In this document: in pieces, positions 1 through 5,838 of the stretch
Position numbering within the stretch: position 1 is the first letter of the stretch
Layout: the number at the start of each line of letters is the position of its first letter
Origin: a bacterium
GTDB lineage: Bacteria > Armatimonadota > HRBIN16
Reading direction: 5' to 3'
DNA: 10,143 nucleotides
Assembly: GCA_025057335.1 (NCBI GenBank)
Contig: JANWXG010000076.1
Coordinates: 1 to 10,143, forward strand
Made by a program: the position numbers and the translations under genes
The notes under the pieces: generated by a model
What the model saw: only the letters and a program-made list of their open reading frames with translations
What the model was told of the DNA's origin: nothing
The model's database searches: none

Positions 1-411
1 TGCCCACTGGTTGATGAGCAGAGGCAGGTCGCGCCATGAATGGATCCACTTGGCGAAGCTGTGTCCGATGATGGCTTCAGAGGTCGGGCGCACCACCAGT
101 GGCTCTGCCAGCTGCTCTCCACCGCCGTGCGTCACAACAGCTACCTCGGGGGCGAAGCCTTCCACATGCTCCGCCTCCTTCTGCAGGAAGCTCATGGGGA
201 TGAACAGCGGAAAGTAGGCGTTGACGTGACCAGTGGCTTTGATGCGCGCGTCCAGCTCACGCTGAATCAGCTCCCAGATGGCGTAGCCGTGCGGGCGGAT
301 GACCATGCAGCCGCGCACCGGGGCATAGTCCGCCAGCTCCGCCTTCTCCACGATATCTAGATACCATTGTGAATAGTCCTGAGAGCGAGGGGTAATCCCT
401 TCTTTGGGCAT
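1..411 (-). CDS. proS: Prolyl-tRNA synthetase, N-terminal part (cut by window edge)
   Basis: This is a cytoplasmic class II aminoacyl-tRNA synthetase that charges tRNA-Pro with proline. The reverse complement from 411 gives 137 codons open to the edge, starting MPKEGITPRSQDYSQWYLDI. Class II landmarks are visible: a motif 1 region (GCMVIRPHGYAIWELIQREL, about residues 34-53) followed by NAYFPLFIPMS, then a motif 2 start, VVRPTSEAIIGHSFAKWIHS (about 107-126). The opening DYSQWYLDIVEKAELADY and the direct run from motif 1 to motif 2 match the short archaeal/eukaryote-like ProRS (often called ProS type 3), which has no inserted editing domain between motifs 2 and 3. The start is supported by an AGGAGG (418-423) six bases upstream and a promoter at 445-474. 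The remaining two thirds of the gene lie outside the window. Confidence 0.95.
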   Translation of the reverse strand, partial: MPKEGITPRSQDYSQWYLDIVEKAELADYAPVRGCMVIRPHGYAIWELIQRELDARIKATGHVNAYFPLFIPMSFLQKEAEHVEGFAPEVAVVTHGGGEQLAEPLVVRPTSEAIIGHSFAKWIHSWRDLPLLINQWA

Positions 412-444
412 CACGTTCCTCCTGTGTGATGATTACGCGAACAT

Positions 445-474
445 ATTGTACATACACTACGAGGCGGTTGACAA
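445..474 (-). promoter_or_regulatory. Candidate sigma-70 promoter for proS
   Basis: On the minus strand the hexamers TTGTCA (469-474) and TACAAT (445-450) are 18 bases apart. The predicted transcript start is near 438, giving a leader of about 27 bases that contains the AGGAGG for proS. Each hexamer has one mismatch to consensus. No T-box-like leader fits in so short a 5' UTR. Confidence 0.6.
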
Positions 475-685
475 TGTGTCGCCCACTGGACAGGCTCTCC
501 AGCGGGATGCTCGTGTCCTGTGAGGCGGTGCGTTGACGAGATGGATGCTCGACAACACCCCAGGTGACGGCTTCTCCATTCGGCTCACCTGAAGGTTCCC
601 CCTTTGAGCGAGGGAAACTAGAGGGCGAGGCTTCTGCTGAGCCCCTGCTCTTCGACGGTTGCGACGGAACGCGCCCCTCCAGTAT

Positions 686-745
686 TGTCATGCTGAGCCG
701 AGGGCGAAGCATCTCCGAGATTCTTCGCTAGCGCTCAGAATCACA
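686..745. repeat. 60-base imperfect palindrome
   Basis: The arms pair in register: TGTCAT with ATCACA (one mismatch), CTGAGC (693-698) with GCTCAG (733-738), then an internal loop, CGAAG (705-709) with CTTCG (723-727), and ATCTC (711-715) with GAGAT (717-721) around a tiny loop. Nearly the whole segment folds on itself, which is typical of dispersed bacterial palindromic repeats. Confidence 0.65.
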
Positions 746-797
746 GGAGGCACACTCACGTGCGCTACTACCAACATGGCGCCCGACAAACTGTTTA

Positions 798-857
798 GCT
801 TGTAGCGAAGCACGGGAGTGCTTCTCCTTGACAAACAACAGGGACTTCAGAATGACA
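798..857 (+). repeat. 60-base dispersed repeat, copy 1
   Basis: It aligns to 7455-7515 with 54 of 61 aligned positions identical by hand count (six mismatches, one gap). Both begin GCTTGTAG and end ATGACA. The core is a perfect hairpin GAAGCAC (807-813), loop GGGA, GTGCTTC (818-824). The copy ends 18 bases from the stop of the BtuF-like gene. Confidence 0.8.
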
Positions 858-875
858 AAAGGAGCAGAGTGGCTT

Positions 876-1709
876 CTACCCAAAGTGCTTCGCCCAAAAG
901 TGAAAGTGTGCCTGTAACCACGTCGCTGTCTCCATGATGGAAGGCCCGTCATGGATGATATTCCTTCCTTTCTGGACTCCTCCCACCACCACGTAAGGCG
1001 CTGGCTTCCACCGATGCCAGCCACGCTCCTCGATGAGCGCGGGCACATCCACAGGGTAATCGTCTGGCTCGGTATGAAAGAGCAGAACATCGGGTCTAAG
1101 CCGCTCCACTTGCTCGAGGTCGGGCGAGAAGTAGGCACGGCGGTCGCGTCCGAAAAGGTTGTCTCCCCCTGCTGACTCCACCAGGTCATGCACAAAACTA
1201 AGCGCACCGACGGTGCGTAGATGCCTGCCAAACCAAAGTTCGATGTAGACGCGCGGGCGTCGCACCGGGGCGGTCAGTGGAAGCGTTTGGAACTGTTGCT
1301 CCCACCGCTGGCGCAGACGGCGAGCCGCTTCCACCTCATTCATCAGCCCGCCCAGCAGATTGACGTTCTCCATCACCCCACTCAGACTACTAGGCAGCGG
1401 CAGCGCGTACACAGGGTAGCCCGCCCTCGCCAGCTTCACACCCAGTGCCCGTTGGATTCCCGTGGTGACAAGAATCAGGTCGGGGTCTATCTGCTGAAGT
1501 AGGGCTTCGTCCACGCGCAGGTAGTCTCCTACCGCTGGAATACGGTGGCTCGGCACATAGCGCGAACAATATGCCGAGATACCCGCTATCCTATCAGCAC
1601 ACCCCATTTCAAACAGCGTCTCCGTCAGTGAGGAGACTAAACACACTACCCGCTGAGGACGTTCGGGTAGCTCTACCTCCACTCCCAGGGTATCACAAAA
1701 CACCCGCAT
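876..1709 (-). CDS. BtuF/TroA-like periplasmic-binding-fold protein lacking a signal peptide
   Basis: This is a substrate-binding protein of the helical-backbone (TroA/BtuF, cluster A) fold, the class used for cobalamin, ferric chelates and metals. From the chosen start it has 277 residues, beginning MRVFCDTLGVEVELPERPQR. Family signs are RVVCLVSSLTETLFEMG near the N-terminus, GDYLRVDEALLQQIDPDLIL, and a second lobe with VRRPRVYIELWFGRHLRTVG and GGDNLFGRD. The frame can be extended to 1799, but the added 30 residues look unlike a signal peptide or a domain. The inner ATG at 1707-1709 has GGAAGG about 11 bases upstream. Neither start gives a signal peptide or lipobox, and no ABC permease or ATPase gene is adjacent. 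The protein may therefore be cytoplasmic or exported unusually. The ligand cannot be told from sequence; cobalamin is the usual automated label. Confidence 0.85.
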   Translation of the reverse strand: MRVFCDTLGVEVELPERPQRVVCLVSSLTETLFEMGCADRIAGISAYCSRYVPSHRIPAVGDYLRVDEALLQQIDPDLILVTTGIQRALGVKLARAGYPVYALPLPSSLSGVMENVNLLGGLMNEVEAARRLRQRWEQQFQTLPLTAPVRRPRVYIELWFGRHLRTVGALSFVHDLVESAGGDNLFGRDRRAYFSPDLEQVERLRPDVLLFHTEPDDYPVDVPALIEERGWHRWKPAPYVVVGGVQKGRNIIHDGPSIMETATWLQAHFHFWAKHFG

Positions 1710-1739
1710 AGGCTGCTTACCTTCCCGATATGATGTTCG

Positions 1740-1841
1740 GTGCTCGAAGAGTTTTCCCCTTCGAGCGTATCGTGTTTTGACAACGGGTTCATCGAGCACT
1801 GTGCCACCGACCCCCTAGCAGGAATAAGCGTACACCCTGCT
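1740..1841. promoter_or_regulatory. Dyad-rich divergent control region
   Basis: This region lies between the divergent BtuF-like gene and thyX and holds several perfect inverted repeats: GTGCTCGA/TCGAGCAC (1740-1747 and 1792-1799), CTCGAAG/CTTCGAG (1743-1749 and 1759-1765) and AGCAGG/CCTGCT (1817-1822 and 1836-1841). The first two are mutually exclusive folds that share the left arm. On the minus strand they fall upstream of, or inside, the long version of the BtuF-like reading frame. I could not place a convincing promoter or a cobalamin riboswitch here. Confidence 0.35.
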
Positions 1842-1879
1842 GAAGCATAACCGTACGGAACGTGGGGATTGAGGTGGCT

Positions 1880-2710
1880 ATGTCCGAGTCTACAATGCAC
1901 GTGAAGCTTCTCTTTCCGACGAAGGAGATTGCAGAGCAGTACTATCGTCAGCTGGTGTATCTCGCCTGTCGCACCTGTTACAGCGAGCAGAAGCCCGAAG
2001 AGATTTGGGAGCGCATCCGTTCGGGCAAGGTGCGCGACGAGAAGATGGAGCAGCTCATCACGAAGGTCGTGGCTTCTGGTCACCACTCCACGATTGAGCA
2101 CATCTGGTTCGCCTTCAGCATCTCTGGGGTCTCTCGGACGCTCTCGCATCAGCTGGTGCGTCATCGGATTGGTATCGCCTTTGACCAGCAATCCCAGCGC
2201 TACGTGAAGTTCCAGAACACGGACGACCTGTTCGTGGAACCCGAAACGGTGGCAGAGCATCCGGAAGCGCATCAGGTGTTTGAAGAGGTACGGGCGAAAT
2301 GCACTGAAGCCTACCAGAGGCTGCTGGAGTTAGGCATCCCTGCCGAGGACGCCAGGTTCCTCTTCCCGCAGGCGGTGACCACCAACCTCGTGATGACGGT
2401 GAACTTGCGCGAGCTCATCCACATCTGCGGCTTGAGGCTCTGTACGCTGGCGCAGTGGGAGATACGGAAGCTGTTCAAGAAGGTGAGGAAAGAGGTGATG
2501 GCGGTCTCGCCCTTCTTTGGGCGGATGCTGGTACCGCACTGCGTGCATGAAGGCTTCTGCAACGAGCTCGCCAATCAGGACGGTCACTGTCGCATCCGTC
2601 CGCCCTTGAGCAAGGCGATAGAGGTCTACGAGAAGTGGAAACGCGGCGAGTTGGTGGAGATGCCTTCCAGGCAGAGCTCGGAAAGCACCTCCTCCGCAGA
2701 GTCGCAGTAG
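1880..2710 (+). CDS. thyX: Flavin-dependent thymidylate synthase
   Basis: ThyX makes dTMP from dUMP in the cytoplasm using methylenetetrahydrofolate, FAD and NAD(P)H, and replaces ThyA in many bacteria. The 276-residue product shows GHHSTIEH (67-74), the ThyX signature RHR followed by eight residues and Ser (RHRIGIAFDQQSQRY, 94-108), and the conserved block with TNLVMTVNLREL (168-179) and AQWEIR (191-196). A Cys/His-containing segment follows (PHCVHEGFC near 219-227, GHC near 235-237), then a Ser-rich tail. The ATG at 1880 is preceded by GAGGTG (1871-1876). A GTG at 1862 would add six residues but has poorer spacing. The gene is alone in its direction between the BtuF-like gene and a fresh promoter at 2748, so it is probably monocistronic. 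Confidence 0.96.
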   Translation: MSESTMHVKLLFPTKEIAEQYYRQLVYLACRTCYSEQKPEEIWERIRSGKVRDEKMEQLITKVVASGHHSTIEHIWFAFSISGVSRTLSHQLVRHRIGIAFDQQSQRYVKFQNTDDLFVEPETVAEHPEAHQVFEEVRAKCTEAYQRLLELGIPAEDARFLFPQAVTTNLVMTVNLRELIHICGLRLCTLAQWEIRKLFKKVRKEVMAVSPFFGRMLVPHCVHEGFCNELANQDGHCRIRPPLSKAIEVYEKWKRGELVEMPSRQSSESTSSAESQ

Positions 2711-2747
2711 TTTGTTCGTTCCTATCTGAGGCAGCAAATGCATCAAC

Positions 2748-2776
2748 TTGACCCGACGTAGCGGTATCCCTATAAT
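2748..2776 (+). promoter_or_regulatory. Strong sigma-70 promoter for the DnaA-N-like gene
   Basis: TTGACC (2748-2753) and TATAAT (2771-2776) are separated by exactly 17 bases. Transcription should start near 2783, about 30 bases before the ATG at 2813, with a GGAGGAG (2798-2804) in between. This is among the best promoter matches in the window and suggests strong constitutive expression. Confidence 0.8.
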
Positions 2777-2812
2777 GTACTCTTAGTGTTGACAGGCGGA
2801 GGAGAGTAGAAC

Positions 2813-3439
2813 ATGGCGCTTTCGGCATCGGAGATATGGGCACAGGGCGTAGACCGAATGAAGGACAAAATCGTCCTGCCCAGTATGTGGGAAGCACTGG
2901 ACCACGCCGTGCCCATTACCATAGAAAACGGCGAGTTTGTGGTCGGACTGCCGCCGCAGCGCTTCAGCCTGTCGGGGCACTTGCGTAATCCAGGCTACCG
3001 CCGCACCATTGAGATTATCCTGTCTGAGTTGGCTGGCGAAGAACTGCAGTTGCGTATCATCGAGGGTACGACGCTCGCTGATTGGGAGCGCACCAAGCAG
3101 CGAGAAGCCATCGCCGCGGCGAGCCGCGAACAGCAATACGTGCAGCGGCGCAAGCAGGAGGAGCTGGAGCAGTCCTGGGACGCATTGTACGAGCGCATAG
3201 TGCGAGCCTATTCGGAACAACCGTATCGGCAGCTGCCGCAAGGGAAGGCGGCTTACTTGCACAGAGCGTTGCAGATGGTGCAGGAGGCGATGCAGGAGCT
3301 GTACCCCCAGAATGGCGAGGCAGATGACCTTACTGAGCGCAACCTCGCTCGCGTGATTGACCGCATTGCCAATAATGTCGGCGTTCCACCAGCTATGGTA
3401 GCATATGAACTGCTTCGTCTGCGCGGAGAAGGGCGCTGA
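2813..3439 (+). CDS. DnaA domain-I-like protein without AAA+ ATPase
   Basis: This 208-residue protein is not a named family that I can recognise with certainty. Its first ~82 residues match the pattern of the DnaA N-terminal domain: an initial IWAQGVDRMKDKI helix, a Trp (SMWEAL), then ENGEFVVGLPPQRF, an Arg/Tyr-containing helix (NPGYRRTIEIILSEL) and a closing strand (ELQLRIIEG). In DnaA this domain self-associates and binds DnaB helicase and regulators. Here no Walker A, Walker B or DNA-binding domain IV follows. Residues ~85-130 are Gln/Glu/Arg/Lys-rich and probably helical or coiled coil, and 131-208 form another helical domain of unknown type ending LLRLRGEGR. The start has an ideal GGAGGAG and a near-consensus promoter. 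It could be a partner or decoy of DnaA, or an unrelated protein that reuses the fold. The gene is certain; the function is open. Confidence 0.8.
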   Translation: MALSASEIWAQGVDRMKDKIVLPSMWEALDHAVPITIENGEFVVGLPPQRFSLSGHLRNPGYRRTIEIILSELAGEELQLRIIEGTTLADWERTKQREAIAAASREQQYVQRRKQEELEQSWDALYERIVRAYSEQPYRQLPQGKAAYLHRALQMVQEAMQELYPQNGEADDLTERNLARVIDRIANNVGVPPAMVAYELLRLRGEGR

Positions 3440-3552
3440 AGGGCTGTGTGGTAGACAGCACGATGAAGCGTTCTTCGCTCCGTCCTGCAGGGAACATTTC
3501 CATATGTTTGGCAAGCACGAAATCTCGTGGTGAGGACGGAACAGGGCATTTT

Positions 3553-3562
3553 CCCACGTGGG
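3553..3562. promoter_or_regulatory. Perfect 10-base palindrome before the epimerase gene
   Basis: CCCACGTGGG is perfectly symmetric and ends 11 bases before the AGGAGG of the downstream gene. It may be an operator or may be chance. No promoter could be placed with confidence in the 147-base gap. Confidence 0.25.
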
Positions 3563-3586
3563 CATCATGAGAGAGGAGGTTGCACG

Positions 3587-4426
3587 GTGAAGCTTTGTCT
3601 GAACGCTACGATAGGTGGCTACAACAACATCCACGAGTTTGTCGCGCGGGCGAAACGTCACGGCTATCAGGCGGTAGAATTCAGCGTAGAAGAAGTCGCC
3701 AACATCATCCAGCAGCAAGGAGTGCAGGCAGCGCGCGCGCTCTTCGAGGAATCGGGCATCGAACCAATCTGTTTCGGCTTGCCAGTGGAGTGGCGCAAGG
3801 ACCACGACACGCTGAAAGCGGGGTTGCGCGAGCTCCCAAGATTGGCGCGCGCAGCACAAGCGGTCGGCTGCACGCGAACCGCAACATGGCTGCCACCCAG
3901 TATTGACGAGTTTCCTGCTGCCTACTCGGTGCGCATGGCAGAGCGTTTCCGAGAGATTGCGCGTGTGCTAGCGGATTTTGATATTCGCCTCGGACTGGAA
4001 TGGGTAGGACCCGCAACAGCGCGCACTGCCCGCTACGAGTGGATACATACCCTGCATCAGCTGCTGGATTTCGAGGCAGAAATCGGTGCGCCGAATCTGG
4101 GATTGCTGGTGGATAGCTTCCACTGGTTCTGCATGAAGGGCACTGTGGACGACCTGGAACGGCTCACCAACCAGCACATCGTCCACGTGCACCTCAACGA
4201 TGCTCCCAACAAGCCGCCGGAAGAGCAGATGGACTTTCAGAGGCTCCTGCCGGGCGAGGGAGTGATCGACCTAGTGGGCTTCTTGCGCGCCCTGAAAAAG
4301 GTCGGCTACGACGGCGGGATAGCTATCGAGGTGTTCAACGAGGAGCTGCGCCAACTGGACCCTGACACAGCCGCAGCGCGAGCCAAGCAGGGGTTCGAGC
4401 AGGTGTGGCGCCAAGCTTTCGGATAG
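3587..4426 (+). CDS. Sugar phosphate isomerase/epimerase-like TIM barrel
   Basis: The 279-residue protein belongs to the xylose-isomerase-like TIM barrel (AP endonuclease 2) family, whose members are metal-dependent isomerases or epimerases of sugars, inositols and related polyols. The candidate metal-binding residues sit at the expected strand ends: Glu in RLGLEWVG, Asp in LGLLVDSFHWF, His in IVHVHLNDAP and Glu in GGIAIEVFNEE. The N-terminal strand is LCLNATIGGYNNIHEF. The start is taken as GTG at 3587 because AGGAGG (3574-3579) lies seven bases upstream; the 20 extra residues of the frame from 3527 look non-coding. The substrate is unknown. A GntR/LacI sugar-type regulator lies about 280 bases downstream, past a convergent tRNA, and could control it. 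The gene ends eight bases from the tRNA 3' end with no terminator visible between them. Confidence 0.9.
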   Translation: MKLCLNATIGGYNNIHEFVARAKRHGYQAVEFSVEEVANIIQQQGVQAARALFEESGIEPICFGLPVEWRKDHDTLKAGLRELPRLARAAQAVGCTRTATWLPPSIDEFPAAYSVRMAERFREIARVLADFDIRLGLEWVGPATARTARYEWIHTLHQLLDFEAEIGAPNLGLLVDSFHWFCMKGTVDDLERLTNQHIVHVHLNDAPNKPPEEQMDFQRLLPGEGVIDLVGFLRALKKVGYDGGIAIEVFNEELRQLDPDTAAARAKQGFEQVWRQAFG

Positions 4427-4434
4427 AAGACGGG

Positions 4435-4509
4435 TGGTGGGCCCGGCAGGACTCGAACCTGCAACCAACCAGTTATGAGCCGGCCGCTCTGCCTTTGAGC
4501 TACGGGCCC
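4435..4509 (-). tRNA. tRNA with CAU anticodon (Met, or lysidine-modified Ile2)
   Basis: The minus strand folds as a full cloverleaf: acceptor GGGCCCG/CGGGCCC, D arm GCTC/GAGC with a short loop, anticodon stem GCCGG/CTGGT (last pair G-T) around CTCATAA, and T arm GCAGG/CCTGC around TTCGAGT. The discriminator is A and the CCA tail is encoded (4435-4437). The anticodon CAU is complementary to 4475-4477. The acceptor does not start with the C-A mismatch of initiator tRNA, so it is either elongator Met or the Ile2 tRNA that TilS converts to read AUA; I cannot separate these by eye. Confidence 0.93.
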
Positions 4510-4524
4510 GCCCTCGCATCCTAT

Positions 4525-4553
4525 AGTTTACCAGAGCTTGCCAGCACGTGCAA
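4525..4553 (-). promoter_or_regulatory. tRNA promoter
   Basis: On the minus strand TTGCAC (4548-4553) and TAAACT (4525-4530) are 17 bases apart, with TGG directly before the -10 (extended -10). Transcription would begin near 4518, leaving a short leader before the mature 5' end at 4509. Confidence 0.7.
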
Positions 4554-4627
4554 GGGCGAGTGAAGTCGTTTCCGCCGTCCCTGTCATTCCTCCCATTTCC
4601 TTGTTGGTGTACCCTCCTGCCCACTTT

Positions 4628-4637
4628 ACATGCATGT
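4628..4637. promoter_or_regulatory. Perfect palindrome ACATGCATGT
   Basis: This 10-base perfect palindrome lies about 25 bases upstream of the regulator's -35 box, at the edge of an AT-rich block. It is a candidate activator or operator half of the control region, but it is short enough to be chance. Confidence 0.25.
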
Positions 4638-4648
4638 CTTAGGCGAGG

Positions 4649-4687
4649 TACAATATATGTGTTGCAATGTATGATATTGTATGATAT
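4649..4687. promoter_or_regulatory. Candidate operator overlapping the regulator's promoter
   Basis: TACAATAT (4649-4656) is inverted exactly as ATATTGTA (4674-4681), centred on the -35 box. TGTATGATAT occurs twice in perfect tandem (4668-4677, 4678-4687), one helical turn apart, filling the spacer and entering the -10 box. A further TTGTACAA palindrome lies at 4720-4727 inside the gene. Such density around the promoter of a DNA-binding protein suggests autoregulation, which is an inference. Confidence 0.45.
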
Positions 4688-4690
4688 AAT
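4662..4690 (+). promoter_or_regulatory. Promoter of the GntR/LacI regulator
   Basis: TTGCAA (4662-4667) and a perfect TATAAT (4685-4690) are separated by 17 bases. The predicted transcript start, near 4697, is only about eight bases before the ATG at 4705. The mRNA would be almost leaderless, which agrees with the lack of a proper ribosome binding site. Confidence 0.7.
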
Positions 4691-4704
4691 TCGTATGGAA
4701 AGCC

Positions 4705-5838
4705 ATGCATAGCCCAGTATTGTACAAACAAATCTACCAGACATTGAAGGCGGAGATCACCGAAGGGCGCTATCCTTCCGGCTCACAGCTGCCGACAGAG
4801 GTGGAAATCATGCATCGGTTTGGCGTCAGTCGGGCAACAGTGCGCCATGCGCTGGAGCTGCTGCGTCGGGAAGGTTGGGTCGTACGCATCCCAGCAAAGG
4901 GCACCTTTGTGCGACAGCACGATCCGACTGCCGCGATGCCGAAGCTCATTGCCCTACTGGCGCTGGATGTGCAGCTGGACTTCTTCAGCAAGATTATTCG
5001 TGGGGCAGAGCAAGAGGCAGCTGCGCATGGTTACAAGCTACTGGTGCGCTCCACCGACAACGACGCGGAGAAAGAACGCCAGTGTTTGGTGGATCTCCAG
5101 TCTCATGTTTCTGGGTTCGTGATTGCCCCTGCGACGGGCAACCAGAACCATGCGCACTACGGTCAGCTGCTGGTGCAGGGTGTGCCTTTTGTGTTCGTGG
5201 ACCGTTACCTGCCGGAGTTCAATGTGGATACGGTGACTTCAGACAACGTGCAGGGGGGCTATCTCGCCACACGCCATCTGCTGGAGCTGGGGCACCGTCG
5301 CATCGGCGTCATCTCTGCGCGTAAGGCGACCACCTGTCACGAGCGGTTGCGTGGCTATCAGCAGGCGCTAGAAGAGTTCGGGGTACCTTATGACCCAGCA
5401 CTGGTGGCGCACGCGATGGGCAGACGGCGTGACGGTTGGGACGAGTATCTTCATCAGGGCAGGGTGCAGGCGCAAGCGCTGTTGCAACTGCCACAGCCAC
5501 CAACGGCGCTTTTTGCGATGAACGACCTGCTGGCGGTGGGCGCCCTGCGCTACCTGCGCGAGCAAGGTATCCGCGTACCTGAGGAGATAGCCATCGTGGG
5601 CTACGATGGGATGGAGCTCTCCGACCTGGTTAGCCCCAGCCTGACCACGGTGGAGCAGCAGTCATTGCGCATGGGAGCGGAGGCGGTACGCCTGCTGGTG
5701 CGCCGCATGCGCGATAGAGAGGTGCCCGCGCAACATGTAGTTCTGCCTGTGAACCTGCGCGTGCGGGCTTCTACTGCGACTGCCACTGCTGTTGTTGCGG
5801 GAGGTTTCACTCCTACGCCAGCCAAGGGGGGTGGTTGA
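4705..5838 (+). CDS. GntR-LacI hybrid transcriptional regulator
   Basis: The 377-residue cytoplasmic repressor or activator joins two modules, as in the AraR group. Residues ~5-70 are a GntR winged helix: LYKQIYQTLKAEI, then LPTEVEIMHRFGVSRATVRH with the recognition helix, and the wing RIPAKGTFVR. Residues ~79-355 are a LacI/GalR-type sugar-binding domain: PKLIALLALDVQLDFFSKII, GFVIAPATG, VPFVFVDRYLP, the conserved ATRHLLELGHRRIGVI, TALFAMNDLLAVGALRYLRE, and IAIVGYDGMELSDLVSPSLT followed by TVEQQ. This predicts control by a sugar or sugar-like effector. The start is the only in-frame ATG before the winged helix. The Ala/Thr/Gly-rich last ~20 residues are an unstructured tail. The promoter overlaps symmetric repeats that may be its own operator. 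The nearest plausible target is the epimerase-like gene upstream. Confidence 0.94.
   Translation: MHSPVLYKQIYQTLKAEITEGRYPSGSQLPTEVEIMHRFGVSRATVRHALELLRREGWVVRIPAKGTFVRQHDPTAAMPKLIALLALDVQLDFFSKIIRGAEQEAAAHGYKLLVRSTDNDAEKERQCLVDLQSHVSGFVIAPATGNQNHAHYGQLLVQGVPFVFVDRYLPEFNVDTVTSDNVQGGYLATRHLLELGHRRIGVISARKATTCHERLRGYQQALEEFGVPYDPALVAHAMGRRRDGWDEYLHQGRVQAQALLQLPQPPTALFAMNDLLAVGALRYLREQGIRVPEEIAIVGYDGMELSDLVSPSLTTVEQQSLRMGAEAVRLLVRRMRDREVPAQHVVLPVNLRVRASTATATAVVAGGFTPTPAKGGG

Larger units (their letters stand above)
686..857. mobile_element. MITE/REP-like intergenic element, copy 1
   Basis: The 172-base segment starts TGTCATGCTG (686-695) and ends CAGAATGACA (848-857), which are inverted copies with one mismatch. 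It contains the hairpin at 686-745 and the repeat at 798-857. A second segment with the same ends and the same right-hand repeat lies at 7335-7515. No transposase and no clear target-site duplication are visible, so the mobile interpretation is inference. It could instead be a structural RNA or terminator-like repeat family. Confidence 0.5.
412..875. other. Gene-free stretch with hairpins and repeats
   Basis: This gap of 464 bases separates proS from the BtuF-like gene. I see no credible gene in it. It holds the proS promoter, a perfect 7-base inverted repeat CAGGTGA/TCACCTG (561-567 and 585-591), a long imperfect hairpin at 686-745, and a 60-base repeat at 798-857 that recurs at 7455-7515. 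Open frames crossing it have no ribosome binding site and no family-like sequence. Confidence 0.7.

Noticed and set aside
468..473. TTGACA on the plus strand as a promoter
   Set aside because: There is no -10 partner and no plus-strand gene follows. The same bases serve the minus-strand proS promoter.
257..712. Open frame of 151 codons on the minus strand overlapping proS
   Set aside because: It overlaps proS in another frame and then crosses the repeat-bearing gap. It has no ribosome binding site and no protein-like pattern.
686..857. CRISPR array
   Set aside because: There is no regularly spaced repeat series, and the two repeat copies are over 6 kb apart.
728..1231. Open frame of 167 codons on the minus strand
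   Set aside because: Most of it shadows the BtuF-like gene and the rest runs into the repeat. It has no family resemblance.
1777..1782. Perfect TTGACA as a possible thyX promoter
   Set aside because: No -10-like hexamer lies 15-19 bases downstream.
1710..1879. Cobalamin riboswitch upstream of the BtuF-like gene
   Set aside because: I could not find a B12-box-like core on the minus strand, only simple inverted repeats.
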